From an uncultured Armatimonadota bacterium (GTDB lineage: Bacteria > Armatimonadota > Armatimonadia > Armatimonadales > Armatimonadaceae): a DNA stretch of 21,939 nt. The stretch is taken from contig CAIWTR010000175.1 in assembly GCA_903915615.1 (NCBI GenBank), positions 1 to 21,939 on the forward strand. The letters run 5' to 3'. The translations under genes were made by a program, and so were the position numbers. This document shows, piece after piece, positions 6,776 through 15,715 of the stretch. The stretch's first letter is position 1; each line of letters starts with the position of its first letter. The notes beneath the pieces are model-generated. The model did not search any database and had not been told where the DNA came from. It saw only the letters and a list, made by a program, of their open reading frames with translations.

Positions 6776-9286
6776 CTAATCGATGTAAATGAACTCGTTG
6801 AGGTTCAGTGCAACCATGCAGTATTGCTTCAGGGCATCCATGCGATTGTTCCCATTGGTTGCAGTCATCTTTGCAATAAAGCCAGTGCCGCGATTGACTT
6901 CAACAGTGGTTGGCTTACGCTGAAGAACGCGCCACAGCACTTCGGTAACCTGTTCCGCTGGCTCTGTGTACTTTTCAGCAACATTCTTGGCGAAGATACC
7001 AGCCTGTTCTTGGATGAACTGCGAGTTCAAGAGCGATAGCGCCTGCGTTGGGACAACGGTTGTGTTACGAACCGGGCATGCGGTGTCTGTATCAGCTGCA
7101 TCGAATGCGGCAAAGAGAGGAACCGTCAGTGAGCGCTTAATTTTGACATAAACGCTACGACGAGCCTGTTCGCCAGGGCTGGAAAGCCCCCACCCTGCTC
7201 CCGGAACACTCTGTCCAGCGAGGACTTCATCCGGGATGCGAACGAGAACGCTGGGTCCTCCGATGTTCAGGTTCAGCTGGCCGGATGCAGTGAGAATCGA
7301 GTCCCGGATAGATTCCGCTTCCAGTCGCTGCATATCGACCCGCCACAGCAGCTCATTTTCAGGATCCTTCTTTAATGCAGCAGCGCTAGGTGCACTGGAC
7401 ATCTGGTACGTGTTACTAAGAAGAATTTCTTTGTGAAGGGCTTTGAGTTTCCATCCACCAGAAACGAGCCGCCCGGCAAGGTAGTCCAGCAGCTCAGGGT
7501 GCGTTGGTTTCGAACCGGTGTATCCAAAGTTACTGGTCGTACGTACGATTCCCCGTCCGAAGTGATGCTGGAACATCCGGTTGACAATCACACGGCTTGT
7601 CAGTGGATTGGATGGTTGTGTAACCCAATCGGCGAACTGTGAACGCAACCCTGTGGTTGGTGAGCCATCCGGGTTGAGCTCAACAGGAGCATCCAGTGCC
7701 ACGAGCACGCTTGGAAACCCAGGTTCAACCTTTTCCGTTGGTGCTGCAGCGGACCCACGTGCAAGCACAAATGTTTCCTTTGGCTTCGCCCCTGGTTCTG
7801 TCACACAGAGTGCTGTTTCAAGACCAGGTGGCGGGTTTTCCCGTGTTTCCTGGCGTTCTTTCAGGAAGCGGATGTAGTCATCATACTCAGCCTGAGAAAT
7901 CACATTTGGGACACGAAGCTTTAGCAGACCTGGTCGCTTGAACTCATCCCGAAACTCCTGATTCTCAACCGGTATAAAGGTCTTCTGTGCCTTTTGCTCG
8001 ATGCCACGAATGGTCCGATCGAGCTGCTGGAGCTTTTCACGATGCGCGCGAAGATCGGCTTGATACTTCGCAACGACATCCTTGGATGCAATCGGACGCA
8101 TCGAACGTTCCATGACACTCTCATGCGATCGATTGCCATAGCGGTTGATGCTATTGAAGAAAGCTACCATCCGGTAATAATCCCGCTGAGGCAGCGGATC
8201 GACTTTACTGTCATGACAGCGGGCACAGTTGACATTCAGACCAAGAACGGATTGCCCCGTCGTCGTCACGATGTCATCCAGCTCATCAAAGCGGGCCTGC
8301 TCAGGATCGACAGGCTCATCGTCCCACTGTCCGAGGCGGTAATACCCGGTCGCTATCAAGCCATCCGTGCCAGCATCCGGCATTTCATCACCGGCAAGCT
8401 GCTCCTTCACAAACCGATCGTAGGGTTTGTCATCATTGAACGACTTGATCACGTAGTCGCGGTAGCGCCAGACATCGGGCTTATCGCCATCGCGTTCAAA
8501 TGAGTTTGTCTCGGCATAGCGGACAAGATCCAGCCAGTGACGTCCCCAGCGCTCACCGTAGTGAGGACTTGCAAGCAGGCGGTCGACAACCTTCGCAAAG
8601 GCATTGGGCGATTTATCACCGATAAATGCTTCCACTTCAGCCTTTGTTGGAGGTAAGCCGATGAGGTCATACGAAACCCGTCGCAGCAGCTGCGCACGAT
8701 TTAGAGGAGCGTTCGGCTTTAGACCATTTTGCTCAAGCTTAGCGAGGACGAGGCGGTCAATCGGCGCTTTGCCCCACTTCGTATCCTTTACCTTTGGCAT
8801 AGGAACGGTCCGAACAGGCTTGAAGGACCACCAGTTTCGCGCATAGTCATCGACTTGCGGAGGACCAGACTTGATCACAATCCCCGTCTCCGCCCATGGA
8901 CTGCCAGCAGCCATCCACTTTGCGACCGTGTCGGTATCCGACCTGCCCACTTTCGAGGATGGAGGCATTGAACGGCCATCGTGACGCATCGCGCGAATCA
9001 ACAAACTCGCTTCAGGTTTGGTCTTGTTGAAGGATGCTCCGCTGACGCCACCGCGCAGTAAACCCGCACGCGAGGAGAGATCGAGCTTGCCGGATGGATT
9101 CGCACCTGTATGACATGCGACACAGTTTTCCTGCAGAATTTTCACGGCAGACTTAGCGAGTGCGCCAGTATTCCCGATACTGGATTTCGCAGCCGTCGGT
9201 GGAGCCGGTCGTGCCGATATTGCCCCAGCCGCAACTGTCACGACAGATGCCAACAGAAGCGTTGTCCGTCCTACGTGAACCTTCAT
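6776..9286 (-). CDS. Secreted planctomycete-type cytochrome with DUF1549 and DUF1553 domains
   Basis: This 836-residue exported protein starts with a signal sequence (MKVHVGRTTLLLASVVTVAAG). A PSCyt1-type haem domain follows, with CVACH at residues 55-59 and MPP about 50 residues later as a possible axial methionine. Next is DUF1549 (about 160-380, including LLRRVSYDLIGLPPT and a second haem-like CARCH at 354-358), then DUF1553 (about 540-815, including SRVIVNRMFQHHFGRG and LRSQFADWV). I chose the ATG at 9286 over the longer frame because GGAGG lies 5 nt upstream and it begins the signal peptide directly. The family is usually coupled to DUF1501, as here. Its role is unproven; periplasmic oxidation of complex organic substrates has been suggested for such proteins. 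Confidence 0.93.
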   Translation of the reverse strand: MKVHVGRTTLLLASVVTVAAGAISARPAPPTAAKSSIGNTGALAKSAVKILQENCVACHTGANPSGKLDLSSRAGLLRGGVSGASFNKTKPEASLLIRAMRHDGRSMPPSSKVGRSDTDTVAKWMAAGSPWAETGIVIKSGPPQVDDYARNWWSFKPVRTVPMPKVKDTKWGKAPIDRLVLAKLEQNGLKPNAPLNRAQLLRRVSYDLIGLPPTKAEVEAFIGDKSPNAFAKVVDRLLASPHYGERWGRHWLDLVRYAETNSFERDGDKPDVWRYRDYVIKSFNDDKPYDRFVKEQLAGDEMPDAGTDGLIATGYYRLGQWDDEPVDPEQARFDELDDIVTTTGQSVLGLNVNCARCHDSKVDPLPQRDYYRMVAFFNSINRYGNRSHESVMERSMRPIASKDVVAKYQADLRAHREKLQQLDRTIRGIEQKAQKTFIPVENQEFRDEFKRPGLLKLRVPNVISQAEYDDYIRFLKERQETRENPPPGLETALCVTEPGAKPKETFVLARGSAAAPTEKVEPGFPSVLVALDAPVELNPDGSPTTGLRSQFADWVTQPSNPLTSRVIVNRMFQHHFGRGIVRTTSNFGYTGSKPTHPELLDYLAGRLVSGGWKLKALHKEILLSNTYQMSSAPSAAALKKDPENELLWRVDMQRLEAESIRDSILTASGQLNLNIGGPSVLVRIPDEVLAGQSVPGAGWGLSSPGEQARRSVYVKIKRSLTVPLFAAFDAADTDTACPVRNTTVVPTQALSLLNSQFIQEQAGIFAKNVAEKYTEPAEQVTEVLWRVLQRKPTTVEVNRGTGFIAKMTATNGNNRMDALKQYCMVALNLNEFIYID

Positions 9287-9583
9287 GCAAACCTCCACGC
9301 CGCCATCATCAAGCAGCATCGCTCATCTATCCATCATTCTGGCATATTCACCAGCAAGGTTGCCTTATATGATATTCCGATGGGTTGTATCTTGCCCCAC
9401 CTCGATACAAGATTCCAAAGATTTGATCTCGTTGAGACCATTACCCCCATGTCTGCATCGTGGAGACACGCCCACGAATCAACGAATGCCTTGCCAAGAC
9501 ATCACCATAGATGTCCGTAATCTCGCACCCGCTCTTTGACCTATTTACCGACACCACCCCATGAGATCACTCGGTCATGTCAC
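9287..9583 (-). other. Intergenic region upstream of the DUF1553 operon
   Basis: This 297-nt gap lies between two minus-strand genes. It presumably carries the promoter of the cytochrome operon, but no -35/-10 pair with good spacing could be identified. It contains the inverted repeat at 9385-9410. The short open frames across it lack family resemblance and ribosome binding sites. No terminator hairpin with a U-run is visible after the FAD oxidoreductase gene. Confidence 0.6.
9385..9410. repeat. Inverted repeat TTGTATC-N12-GATACAA
   Basis: Two perfect 7-nt arms, TTGTATC (9385-9391) and GATACAA (9404-9410), are separated by a C-rich 12-nt spacer. They lie about 100-125 nt upstream of the DUF1553 cytochrome start. 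The arms and spacing would suit a dimeric regulator, but chance occurrence is possible. Confidence 0.4.
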
Positions 9584-10657
9584 TCAGACACAAAGCCAGT
9601 CAGGAGCAGTCTTAGCTCCTGGTAGCTGGACATCAAGGATGAGCTGAACCCCTTGTGGGGTCGGATTTATCGCTCGCCATGTCACTTCGGCTCCGGCGGA
9701 ACTAGCACGCTGCATCCAGGTTTCAAGGACTTGTTGATAGTCTGTCCAGGCCGCGGTCAAAACGATGCGATCCGCCCACACAGCTCCAGCCGCGTTAGGC
9801 GACCACGGATTCGATGCCAGGAGAGCATCCCAGTGCTTACCCTGATCAAGCGACAAGTCTTGTACAGCACCATGCTTCTGCAAGATGGCTGCGATGAGTT
9901 GATACCGTGCCGTTTCGAGGTGTGGTTCACCTTCAACAATCACAGTGATCGTGCCACTTTGATCCACACTCATGTGCGCTGGCATCAGGCGTGCCGTTGC
10001 AACCTGTCGCAACGCTGCTAATGGGTCTCCAGCACCGACAAAACGTGCCACCGCACGGCCATCCGGGCTGAGCCACAGCGGAATCCGCACTCCCAAAATG
10101 ATGGCGCCAGGTGTAGAGCGATACGCAGCCGGGCTCATCCAGGATGTATTTCCGCTTTGGTCCAGTATCTCAATCATCGTCACGGCTTCATTGATGTTCC
10201 CGTAGCGGCCAGCAAGGATTCCGGTCGCATTGGTGACGATGGCCCCTCCGATGGTCGCCGTGGCTCCGCTTCCCATCCACTGCCCGAGTGTCCAGCCATG
10301 CTCAGCAACGTAGGACTCCGCCGTCTCGATTGCTACACCAGCGCCGACTTCGAGTTCCTCAGCCGCCGTGTCAATAGACAGCGCGCTGAGACACTCCGTT
10401 GAGATGACCAGATCGGTTTCACTAGGCTTGAATGTTGCCGTACCGCCGCCAATCAACGTGTAGTCAAGTCCGTTGTCGTGGCAATGCTTCAGCGTTTGCA
10501 TAAAGGCATCACGGTCACGCGGAGTAACGTAAGTTGCCTTTCCAGCCGTAAGGCCGTGCTGGTGCCAAGGCGACCATCCTCGAACGTCACGGACATCTAA
10601 TGTGGCAACTCCCAGATCAACAAGGTTCTGCAAACGGTAATCGGTATTCACTGACAT
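9584..10657 (-). CDS. FAD-binding oxidoreductase, GlcE-like subunit
   Basis: The 357-residue product has a PCMH-type FAD-binding fold. The pyrophosphate-binding stretch YTLIGGGTATFKPS is at about residues 67-79, then LEVGAGVAIETAESYVAEHG, and GSGATATIGGAIVTNATG is the second FAD motif. The length and lack of a clear C-terminal catalytic domain match GlcE of glycolate oxidase better than full-size GlcD or D-lactate dehydrogenase. It would pass electrons from a 2-hydroxyacid to the iron-sulfur subunit; a GlcF-like protein lies at 20049-21383. The start is uncertain. The ATG at 10657 has GGTAGGA close by (3-nt gap), while the in-frame ATG at 10681 adds 8 residues and has no ribosome site. It is divergent from pcrA. 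Confidence 0.75.
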   Translation of the reverse strand: MSVNTDYRLQNLVDLGVATLDVRDVRGWSPWHQHGLTAGKATYVTPRDRDAFMQTLKHCHDNGLDYTLIGGGTATFKPSETDLVISTECLSALSIDTAAEELEVGAGVAIETAESYVAEHGWTLGQWMGSGATATIGGAIVTNATGILAGRYGNINEAVTMIEILDQSGNTSWMSPAAYRSTPGAIILGVRIPLWLSPDGRAVARFVGAGDPLAALRQVATARLMPAHMSVDQSGTITVIVEGEPHLETARYQLIAAILQKHGAVQDLSLDQGKHWDALLASNPWSPNAAGAVWADRIVLTAAWTDYQQVLETWMQRASSAGAEVTWRAINPTPQGVQLILDVQLPGAKTAPDWLCV

Positions 10658-10712
10658 CAATCCTACCGAATCCACTCGCATCCTTGAAGTGCAAACATGT
10701 GTTTGCTCCGGA

Positions 10713-10718
10713 TAAACT
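10713..10718 (+). promoter_or_regulatory. Putative pcrA -10 box of a leaderless promoter
   Basis: TAAACT ends 6 nt before the GTG of pcrA, and no Shine-Dalgarno is present. An in-frame stop at 10713-10715 prevents a longer frame. No good -35 is found at 16-18 nt, so the call rests on spacing and on the parallel with dxr. Confidence 0.4.
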
Positions 10719-10724
10719 AATTTT

Positions 10725-13022
10725 GTGTTCTTTAACTCCCCTAACGAAAACCGTACGCAGATCGCAGATGACCTCCTCAATGGACTAAACGATGCCCAGC
10801 AGGAAGCCATCCTTCACGGGAATGGTCCACTCTTGGTCTTTGCGGGCGCCGGCTCTGGCAAAACGCGCACGGTAACCCATCGCATCGCCTATCTGATTCA
10901 GGTGACAGGCGTACGCCCATGGAACATCCTGGCAGTTACATTCACAAACAAAGCTGCCGGAGAGCTGCGGGAGCGCCTGGAGCACCTGCTTGGGGATGGC
11001 ATTTCCCGCGATATGTGGGTTGGTACGTTTCACGCGATGTGCGCGCGGATGCTGCGTGAAAAGGGAGCATCCATTGGACTCTCCCGCGACTTTCTGGTCT
11101 ACGATTCCGATGATCAGATTTCCGTGGTCAAAGAGTGCCTTCGTGAGCTCAGCCTGGATGAAAAGAAGATTCAGCCACGGGTGATTCTAAGCATGATCTC
11201 GCGGGCAAAAGAGCAAATGGTCTCGCCCGAAGGTTTTTCCAAGGTATTTCATGGCCAGCTTGAGTCCATCGCCGGCAGTGTCTACCGAAAGTACGAAGAG
11301 CGCCTAACACGCAACCGGGCATTGGACTTTGATGACCTGATTCTAAAAGCCGTCAGGATGTTGCAAGAGCGCGAGGATGTCCGTAGCCACTATCAATCCC
11401 GGTTTCAACATGTGCTTGTGGATGAATACCAGGATGTCAACCGCTCGCAGTACTTGCTTACAAGACTGCTGGCATCGAATGATGGAACTGAAAACGATGT
11501 CACCGCAAACCTCTGTGTTGTAGGTGATGACGACCAGGGTATTTATCGCTGGCGCGGCGCCGATGTACGCATCATCTACCCTGAGTTTGCACAGGATCAC
11601 CCCGGATGCCGCCTTGTTCGCCTCGAGCAGAACTACCGCTCAACAAAGAACATTCTTGAAGCTGCCAATGCCGTGGTACGCCGAAATGCCGAGCGTCAAC
11701 CAAAACAGCTGTGGACCGACAACATCGAAGGATCTGCTATCACCTGGTACGAAGCTGGCGATGAAGTTGAGGAGGCGTACTGGGTCGCACAGATGATCCA
11801 AAGGCAAATCGGAACCGGGCGGAGCCCAAGCGATATCGCCATCCTCTACCGTACAAATGCGCAGTCCCGTGCCATGGAAGAGCTTTTGCTTCAGTTTCAG
11901 ATTCCGTACCAGATGATTGGTGGGATGAAATTCTACGAACGCGCTGAAGTTAGGGACCTCTTGGGGTACCTCAGACTCATCGTCAATCCGTTCGACTCTG
12001 TCTCCCTAAAGCGTGTCGTAAACACCCCCACACGTGGAATCGGCAACACGACGATTGCTGCACTTGAAGCACATTCAATCGATCAGGCAATCAGTCTCTG
12101 GGATGCGGCAAAGGACCTGTGTGTGTCCGCGACACTCCGCCCGGCAGCACGCACCGCCCTCCACGGGTTCATCACGATGATCGAGCAGTTCCAAAGTAAG
12201 CTCGCAACCATGCATGTAAGCGCATTGGTTGAAATGGTGCTTGAACAGTCCACCCTGCGAAAATACTATGAGGACCAAAAGTCCATCGAAGCCGAATCCA
12301 AGCTCGAAAACCTCCGAGAGTTTCTCACCGCTGTCCAGCGGTTTGAAGCCCGAAGTGAGGATGTAAGCCTTCGCGCATTTCTCGAGGAAACGGCCCTGAT
12401 CGCCGATGTCGATACAGTCAACAGCACCGGCCGCCTCGTTACCTTAATGACGCTTCACAGTGCTAAGGGCCTTGAGTTTCCAGCGGTCTATATGATCGGA
12501 ATGGAAGATGGCATCTTCCCACATGCAAGAAGCCTTGGTGACAGTAACCTGGCAGAAGCTCTTGCAGAGGAACGTCGTCTTGCCTACGTTGGCATCACAC
12601 GCGCCCGCGAGTTTTTGGCAATGACGTGTGCCGCACGGAGATCTATTTTTGGGATGACACAGATGAACCCTGTGTCACGCTTTGTGAAAGATATTCCGCA
12701 ACACCTGCTGATCACACCAAGCGGTCGCTTACCAAGCTTTGTGCCGCGGCAGCGACAAACGCAACAAGGTTTTGTTCCGGCAGCAAAGTCCACTGCTCCG
12801 AGCTGGTCGGATGCCCGTGAGGCTACGGAAGCCGTTACAAGGGTCGTCGATGACACCCCTCTTTACCGCGCCGGAGAAAAGGTCATCCACGGCGTGTTTG
12901 GGACTGGCGTTGTCGTTGTGTGTACCGGCGGTCCAGATGGCGTGGTTCAGGTAGCCTTCCCAAACCTTGGTGTGAAGAAACTTGCTCTGTCACATGCGAA
13001 GCTGGACCGCCCTAAAAACTAA
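10725..13022 (+). CDS. pcrA: ATP-dependent DNA helicase of the UvrD/PcrA type
   Basis: This 765-residue superfamily 1A helicase is a 3'-5' DNA motor involved in repair, replication restart and removal of recombination intermediates. All helicase motifs appear in order: Walker A AGAGSGKT (40-47), Ia VTFTNKAAGELR, VGTFHAMCARMLR, motif II VDEYQD (232-237), motif III GDDDQGIYRWRGAD (267-280), motif IV LEQNYRST, motif V LMTLHSAKGLEFPAVY and motif VI EERRLAYVGITRAR. The C-terminus (about 710-760; VIHGVFGTGVV) is the Tudor-like fold typical of PcrA. Motif III has Gly where most relatives have Ser (QSIYRWRG). The only usable start is the GTG at 10725, with no Shine-Dalgarno. It is a single-gene unit between minus-strand neighbours. 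Identification is very secure; the PcrA/UvrD distinction is less so. Confidence 0.95.
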   Translation: MFFNSPNENRTQIADDLLNGLNDAQQEAILHGNGPLLVFAGAGSGKTRTVTHRIAYLIQVTGVRPWNILAVTFTNKAAGELRERLEHLLGDGISRDMWVGTFHAMCARMLREKGASIGLSRDFLVYDSDDQISVVKECLRELSLDEKKIQPRVILSMISRAKEQMVSPEGFSKVFHGQLESIAGSVYRKYEERLTRNRALDFDDLILKAVRMLQEREDVRSHYQSRFQHVLVDEYQDVNRSQYLLTRLLASNDGTENDVTANLCVVGDDDQGIYRWRGADVRIIYPEFAQDHPGCRLVRLEQNYRSTKNILEAANAVVRRNAERQPKQLWTDNIEGSAITWYEAGDEVEEAYWVAQMIQRQIGTGRSPSDIAILYRTNAQSRAMEELLLQFQIPYQMIGGMKFYERAEVRDLLGYLRLIVNPFDSVSLKRVVNTPTRGIGNTTIAALEAHSIDQAISLWDAAKDLCVSATLRPAARTALHGFITMIEQFQSKLATMHVSALVEMVLEQSTLRKYYEDQKSIEAESKLENLREFLTAVQRFEARSEDVSLRAFLEETALIADVDTVNSTGRLVTLMTLHSAKGLEFPAVYMIGMEDGIFPHARSLGDSNLAEALAEERRLAYVGITRAREFLAMTCAARRSIFGMTQMNPVSRFVKDIPQHLLITPSGRLPSFVPRQRQTQQGFVPAAKSTAPSWSDAREATEAVTRVVDDTPLYRAGEKVIHGVFGTGVVVVCTGGPDGVVQVAFPNLGVKKLALSHAKLDRPKN

Positions 13023-13048
13023 CCGCTTTTCCTAGTTTTGTATCTCGT

Positions 13049-13068
13049 GCCGGTCAGCTTAGACCGGC
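13049..13068. terminator. Hairpin between convergent pcrA and DUF1552 genes
   Basis: GCCGGTC (13049-13055) and GACCGGC (13062-13068) form a perfect 7-bp stem with a 6-nt loop containing the stop codon of the minus-strand gene. No U-run follows on either strand, so it is at best a weak or bidirectional transcript end. Confidence 0.4.
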
Positions 13069-14420
13069 AGAATGCCAAGACCTGGGAGCTCTATGCTTGC
13101 ATCACCGAATGAACGGATATTGATCCCCATTCTGCGCGCGAGGCCTACGTAAAGTCCACAAAGCGGTGTCTGGGCAGGCAGCTTGAGGTGACGCCCCGTT
13201 TGCAGGCTTCCACCACCGCGACCACCCAAAACGATAGGCAGGTTGTACGGTGAGTGGGCATTACCATCACGCATCCCACCAGCAAACATCACCATGCTGT
13301 TATCGAGAACGGTGCCATCCCCTTCGCGGAAAGACTTCAGGCGGTTCAGGAGGTAGGCATATTGCTCGACATGCCAGACATTAATCCGTTGGTACTGAGC
13401 CAGCTTTTCTTCGTTGTTTTCATGATGACTAAGCTCATGATGGCTACCACTGACGCCAGGAAGAAAGCTGAAATTGCGCCCAGAAACTTCATTGGCAAAC
13501 ATAAACGTGGCAACCCGTGTGGAATCCGACCAGAAACCCAGGGCCATGATGTCAAGCATCAGGCGAACTTGTTCTGTGTGATCGATGCCACGCTTCTCGC
13601 TTCGGACGGCATACCAATCGGTAATGCGACGGCCAAGGGTGTCAACTTCGGACTTTAGGACGCCGCCATCAAGAATGCTTCCCTTACGACGCGCGAGATC
13701 GTAGGCGATCCGTTTTTCCACAGAGCGAACCGCATCCAGGTACTCATCCACCTTTTGACGGTCATCCACACCGAGGCGCTTGCGCAAGCCTGATGCATCC
13801 GCCATGACGGTATCCAAAATGCTCTTGTCCGTCGAGCCAAAAATAGGTGCGGCCCCCGTTGTGTTGCGAAAGACCCTGTCAAACGCAAGCTGCGGGTTGA
13901 GCTCGCGCGTTACGGGAGTAGTAGGAGTCGACCAGGACACATGGCTTCCATAAAGTGTCGTCAAACCAACATTGGTGTCGACGTAAGCCGTGGGAGACTC
14001 GACTGCGAGCTCAAGACTCGGCAATGGCGTTGCGCTTCCAGTGTGCTGTGCCATTAGCTGATCCAGCGAGACACCACCAGAGCGCACATCCCGGCCCGTC
14101 GTCTTTGTAATCGCCGTCCCGCAAAGAATCGGTGCGACTTTGTAATAGTGACCATCCCCCTCGATACTGTTGCGGTTCATCAGATTTTCGAAGGTGAGGA
14201 TGTCACCCTGAAGACTCTCGAGGGGCTTCAGGGTGCCTGAAAACGTTGCGCCATCCGGTGCCCACTTTTTAGGGTGCACACCATTGGCAAAGTAAAGAAA
14301 TCCAAAGCGCGTGGGAGGTTTGACCGACTGCCGCGAAGATGCCTGAGCCTGCATCGACTCCAACCAAGGGAGAGCAAGCGCAACGCCTGCCCCTCTAAGG
14401 ACTGTCTTTCGTGTAATCAC
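13059..14420 (-). CDS. DUF1552 domain protein, exported
   Basis: The 453-residue product belongs to DUF1552, a family of unknown function frequent in Planctomycetes and Verrucomicrobia and normally encoded with DUF1592-type cytochromes. The N-terminus, with TRKTVLRGAGVALALPWLE, is the family's Tat-like signal. FGFLYFANGVHPKKW, the GVSLDQLMA region, VDEYLDAVRSVEKRI, HHELSHHENN and VLDNSMVMFAGGMRDGNAHS are characteristic segments. I chose the GTG at 14420 because GGGAGG is 5 nt upstream and the signal begins there; a GTG 15 nt earlier would overlap that ribosome site. It is the last gene of the minus-strand cytochrome operon, 22 nt after the DUF1080 gene. Function is unknown; the context points to the periplasm. 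Confidence 0.9.
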   Translation of the reverse strand: MITRKTVLRGAGVALALPWLESMQAQASSRQSVKPPTRFGFLYFANGVHPKKWAPDGATFSGTLKPLESLQGDILTFENLMNRNSIEGDGHYYKVAPILCGTAITKTTGRDVRSGGVSLDQLMAQHTGSATPLPSLELAVESPTAYVDTNVGLTTLYGSHVSWSTPTTPVTRELNPQLAFDRVFRNTTGAAPIFGSTDKSILDTVMADASGLRKRLGVDDRQKVDEYLDAVRSVEKRIAYDLARRKGSILDGGVLKSEVDTLGRRITDWYAVRSEKRGIDHTEQVRLMLDIMALGFWSDSTRVATFMFANEVSGRNFSFLPGVSGSHHELSHHENNEEKLAQYQRINVWHVEQYAYLLNRLKSFREGDGTVLDNSMVMFAGGMRDGNAHSPYNLPIVLGGRGGGSLQTGRHLKLPAQTPLCGLYVGLARRMGINIRSFGDASIELPGLGILPV

Positions 14421-14442
14421 TCTAGCCTCCCACACACCGCAA

Positions 14443-15705
14443 CTACTTCAGTTCCCGAAGGTAGACATTCTTGAAGAAGATTGGATTTCCGTGATGCTGA
14501 AGCTCAATTTGCCCTGTTGGGAAAATCGGCTGCGTACGGTCCCAGTAGTTTTCAAGCGTCACGTTTTGCACAACGAGAACACCATTTAGGTAAATAGTGA
14601 CCTTCTCACCCTGCATCAGGATGATAAAGCGGTTCCATTCACCAATCGGATTATCGGCGATGGCCGTCGGCTTGCTTGGGTTCTTTTGGTTGTTGTAAAG
14701 ACCGCCAGAGCCGATTTTCCAGTACTTTGGATCCCAGATTTGAATCTGTGGGGAGCCTCTGAGGTAGATTCCAGAGTCGCCATTGTCACCGATTTTCCAA
14801 TCGACGTGAAGCTCGAAGTCTTTGTAATCACGAGCCGTTGCAAGGCTGTCGTTCTTGCCATCATAGGTGATGACGCCTTCGACGACGGACCAGTGCTTGA
14901 GCGCTTCGACGGTAGCCTTGTCCTCGGCAGCCTTCAGCTCAGCAGGAGACATTTTTGCGCGGGCGACAGGGTCTTTGACAAGTCCCTTCCAGCCATTAAG
15001 GTCCTTGCCATTGAAGAGGGCAGAAAATCCTTCTGGTGCCTTGTTGTCAACAGGTGCCTTTGCAAGATCAACCGCTTCAAGGTTTCGGAAGCGGACAAGC
15101 GTACCGTGACCTAGAAAGCCGATGTGACCGCTTGTACGCAAGAGACCTGGATGCTCAGCAAGAATTGCAGGATCGGTAACATTGTTGATGTCGCCATCCA
15201 CGATAACGGTCCCGTTCAGCGTGATCTTGACTTTACGTCCGATCACTTCAATGGTTTCCTTGTTCCACTCGCCGAGAGGCTTAAGGAAACCGCGCTTTGC
15301 AGCAAAGACCTTGTAGATGGAACCGTGGTACTGCCCCGGAAGGAGGTTTTTGTAGATGTCTGCGGTGTCATCCAAAACCTGGCTTTCCATACCGACATAA
15401 GCGGCATCACCGGATAGTGGTGCGCGGAGACCGATTCCATTGTTGGCACCGGATGTCAGCTTAAACTCAAATCGAAATTTGAAGTCTGAATACTCTTTTT
15501 CGGTGTAGAGATTTCCACCGCCATCGGCGGGGCAAACCAGCTCACCGTTTTCCACAACATAGCCGCGTCCACCCTTGCCAATCAGCGTCCACCCGGTAAG
15601 TGTCTTGCCATCGAAGATCTTTTCCCAGCGGTCCTTTGCCATGGCCGGGGTTGCGATTGCGGTCAATGTGATTGCCGCGACTGCTCCCATCACCCATTTC
15701 TTCAT
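14443..15705 (-). CDS. Exported protein with two DUF1080 (3-keto-disaccharide hydrolase-type) domains
   Basis: This 420-residue protein has a Sec signal peptide (MKKWVMGAVAAITLTAIATPAMA) and two tandem DUF1080 jelly-roll domains. The first, about residues 25-205, begins WEKIFDGKTLTGW. The second, about 215-420, begins FSALFNGKDLNGW. Each has a family-typical FELKF/FELHVDW-like strand, a GIGLR or SGIYLRG segment and a final GxIxLxxHG. DUF1080 is annotated as 3-keto-disaccharide hydrolase and is concanavalin-like, so a periplasmic carbohydrate-binding or cleaving role is likely. GAGGAGA lies 6 nt before the ATG. It sits 10 nt after the cytochrome stop and 22 nt before the DUF1552 gene. Confidence 0.9.
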   Translation of the reverse strand: MKKWVMGAVAAITLTAIATPAMAKDRWEKIFDGKTLTGWTLIGKGGRGYVVENGELVCPADGGGNLYTEKEYSDFKFRFEFKLTSGANNGIGLRAPLSGDAAYVGMESQVLDDTADIYKNLLPGQYHGSIYKVFAAKRGFLKPLGEWNKETIEVIGRKVKITLNGTVIVDGDINNVTDPAILAEHPGLLRTSGHIGFLGHGTLVRFRNLEAVDLAKAPVDNKAPEGFSALFNGKDLNGWKGLVKDPVARAKMSPAELKAAEDKATVEALKHWSVVEGVITYDGKNDSLATARDYKDFELHVDWKIGDNGDSGIYLRGSPQIQIWDPKYWKIGSGGLYNNQKNPSKPTAIADNPIGEWNRFIILMQGEKVTIYLNGVLVVQNVTLENYWDRTQPIFPTGQIELQHHGNPIFFKNVYLRELK

Positions 15706-15715
15706 CCGTATCTCC

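Noticed and set aside
7994..8503. Plus-strand open frame of 169 codons inside the DUF1553 cytochrome gene
   Set aside because: It is antisense to the DUF1549 domain, including its CARCH motif; its apparent hydrophobicity mirrors the codon pattern of the opposite strand.
9110..9539. Plus-strand open frames crossing the 9287-9583 gap
   Set aside because: They overlap the signal-peptide and haem region of the cytochrome gene, lack ribosome sites and have low-complexity His/Arg/Ser composition.
13049..13068. Treating the hairpin as a strong intrinsic terminator
   Set aside because: No U-run follows on either strand, so it is kept only as a low-confidence structure.
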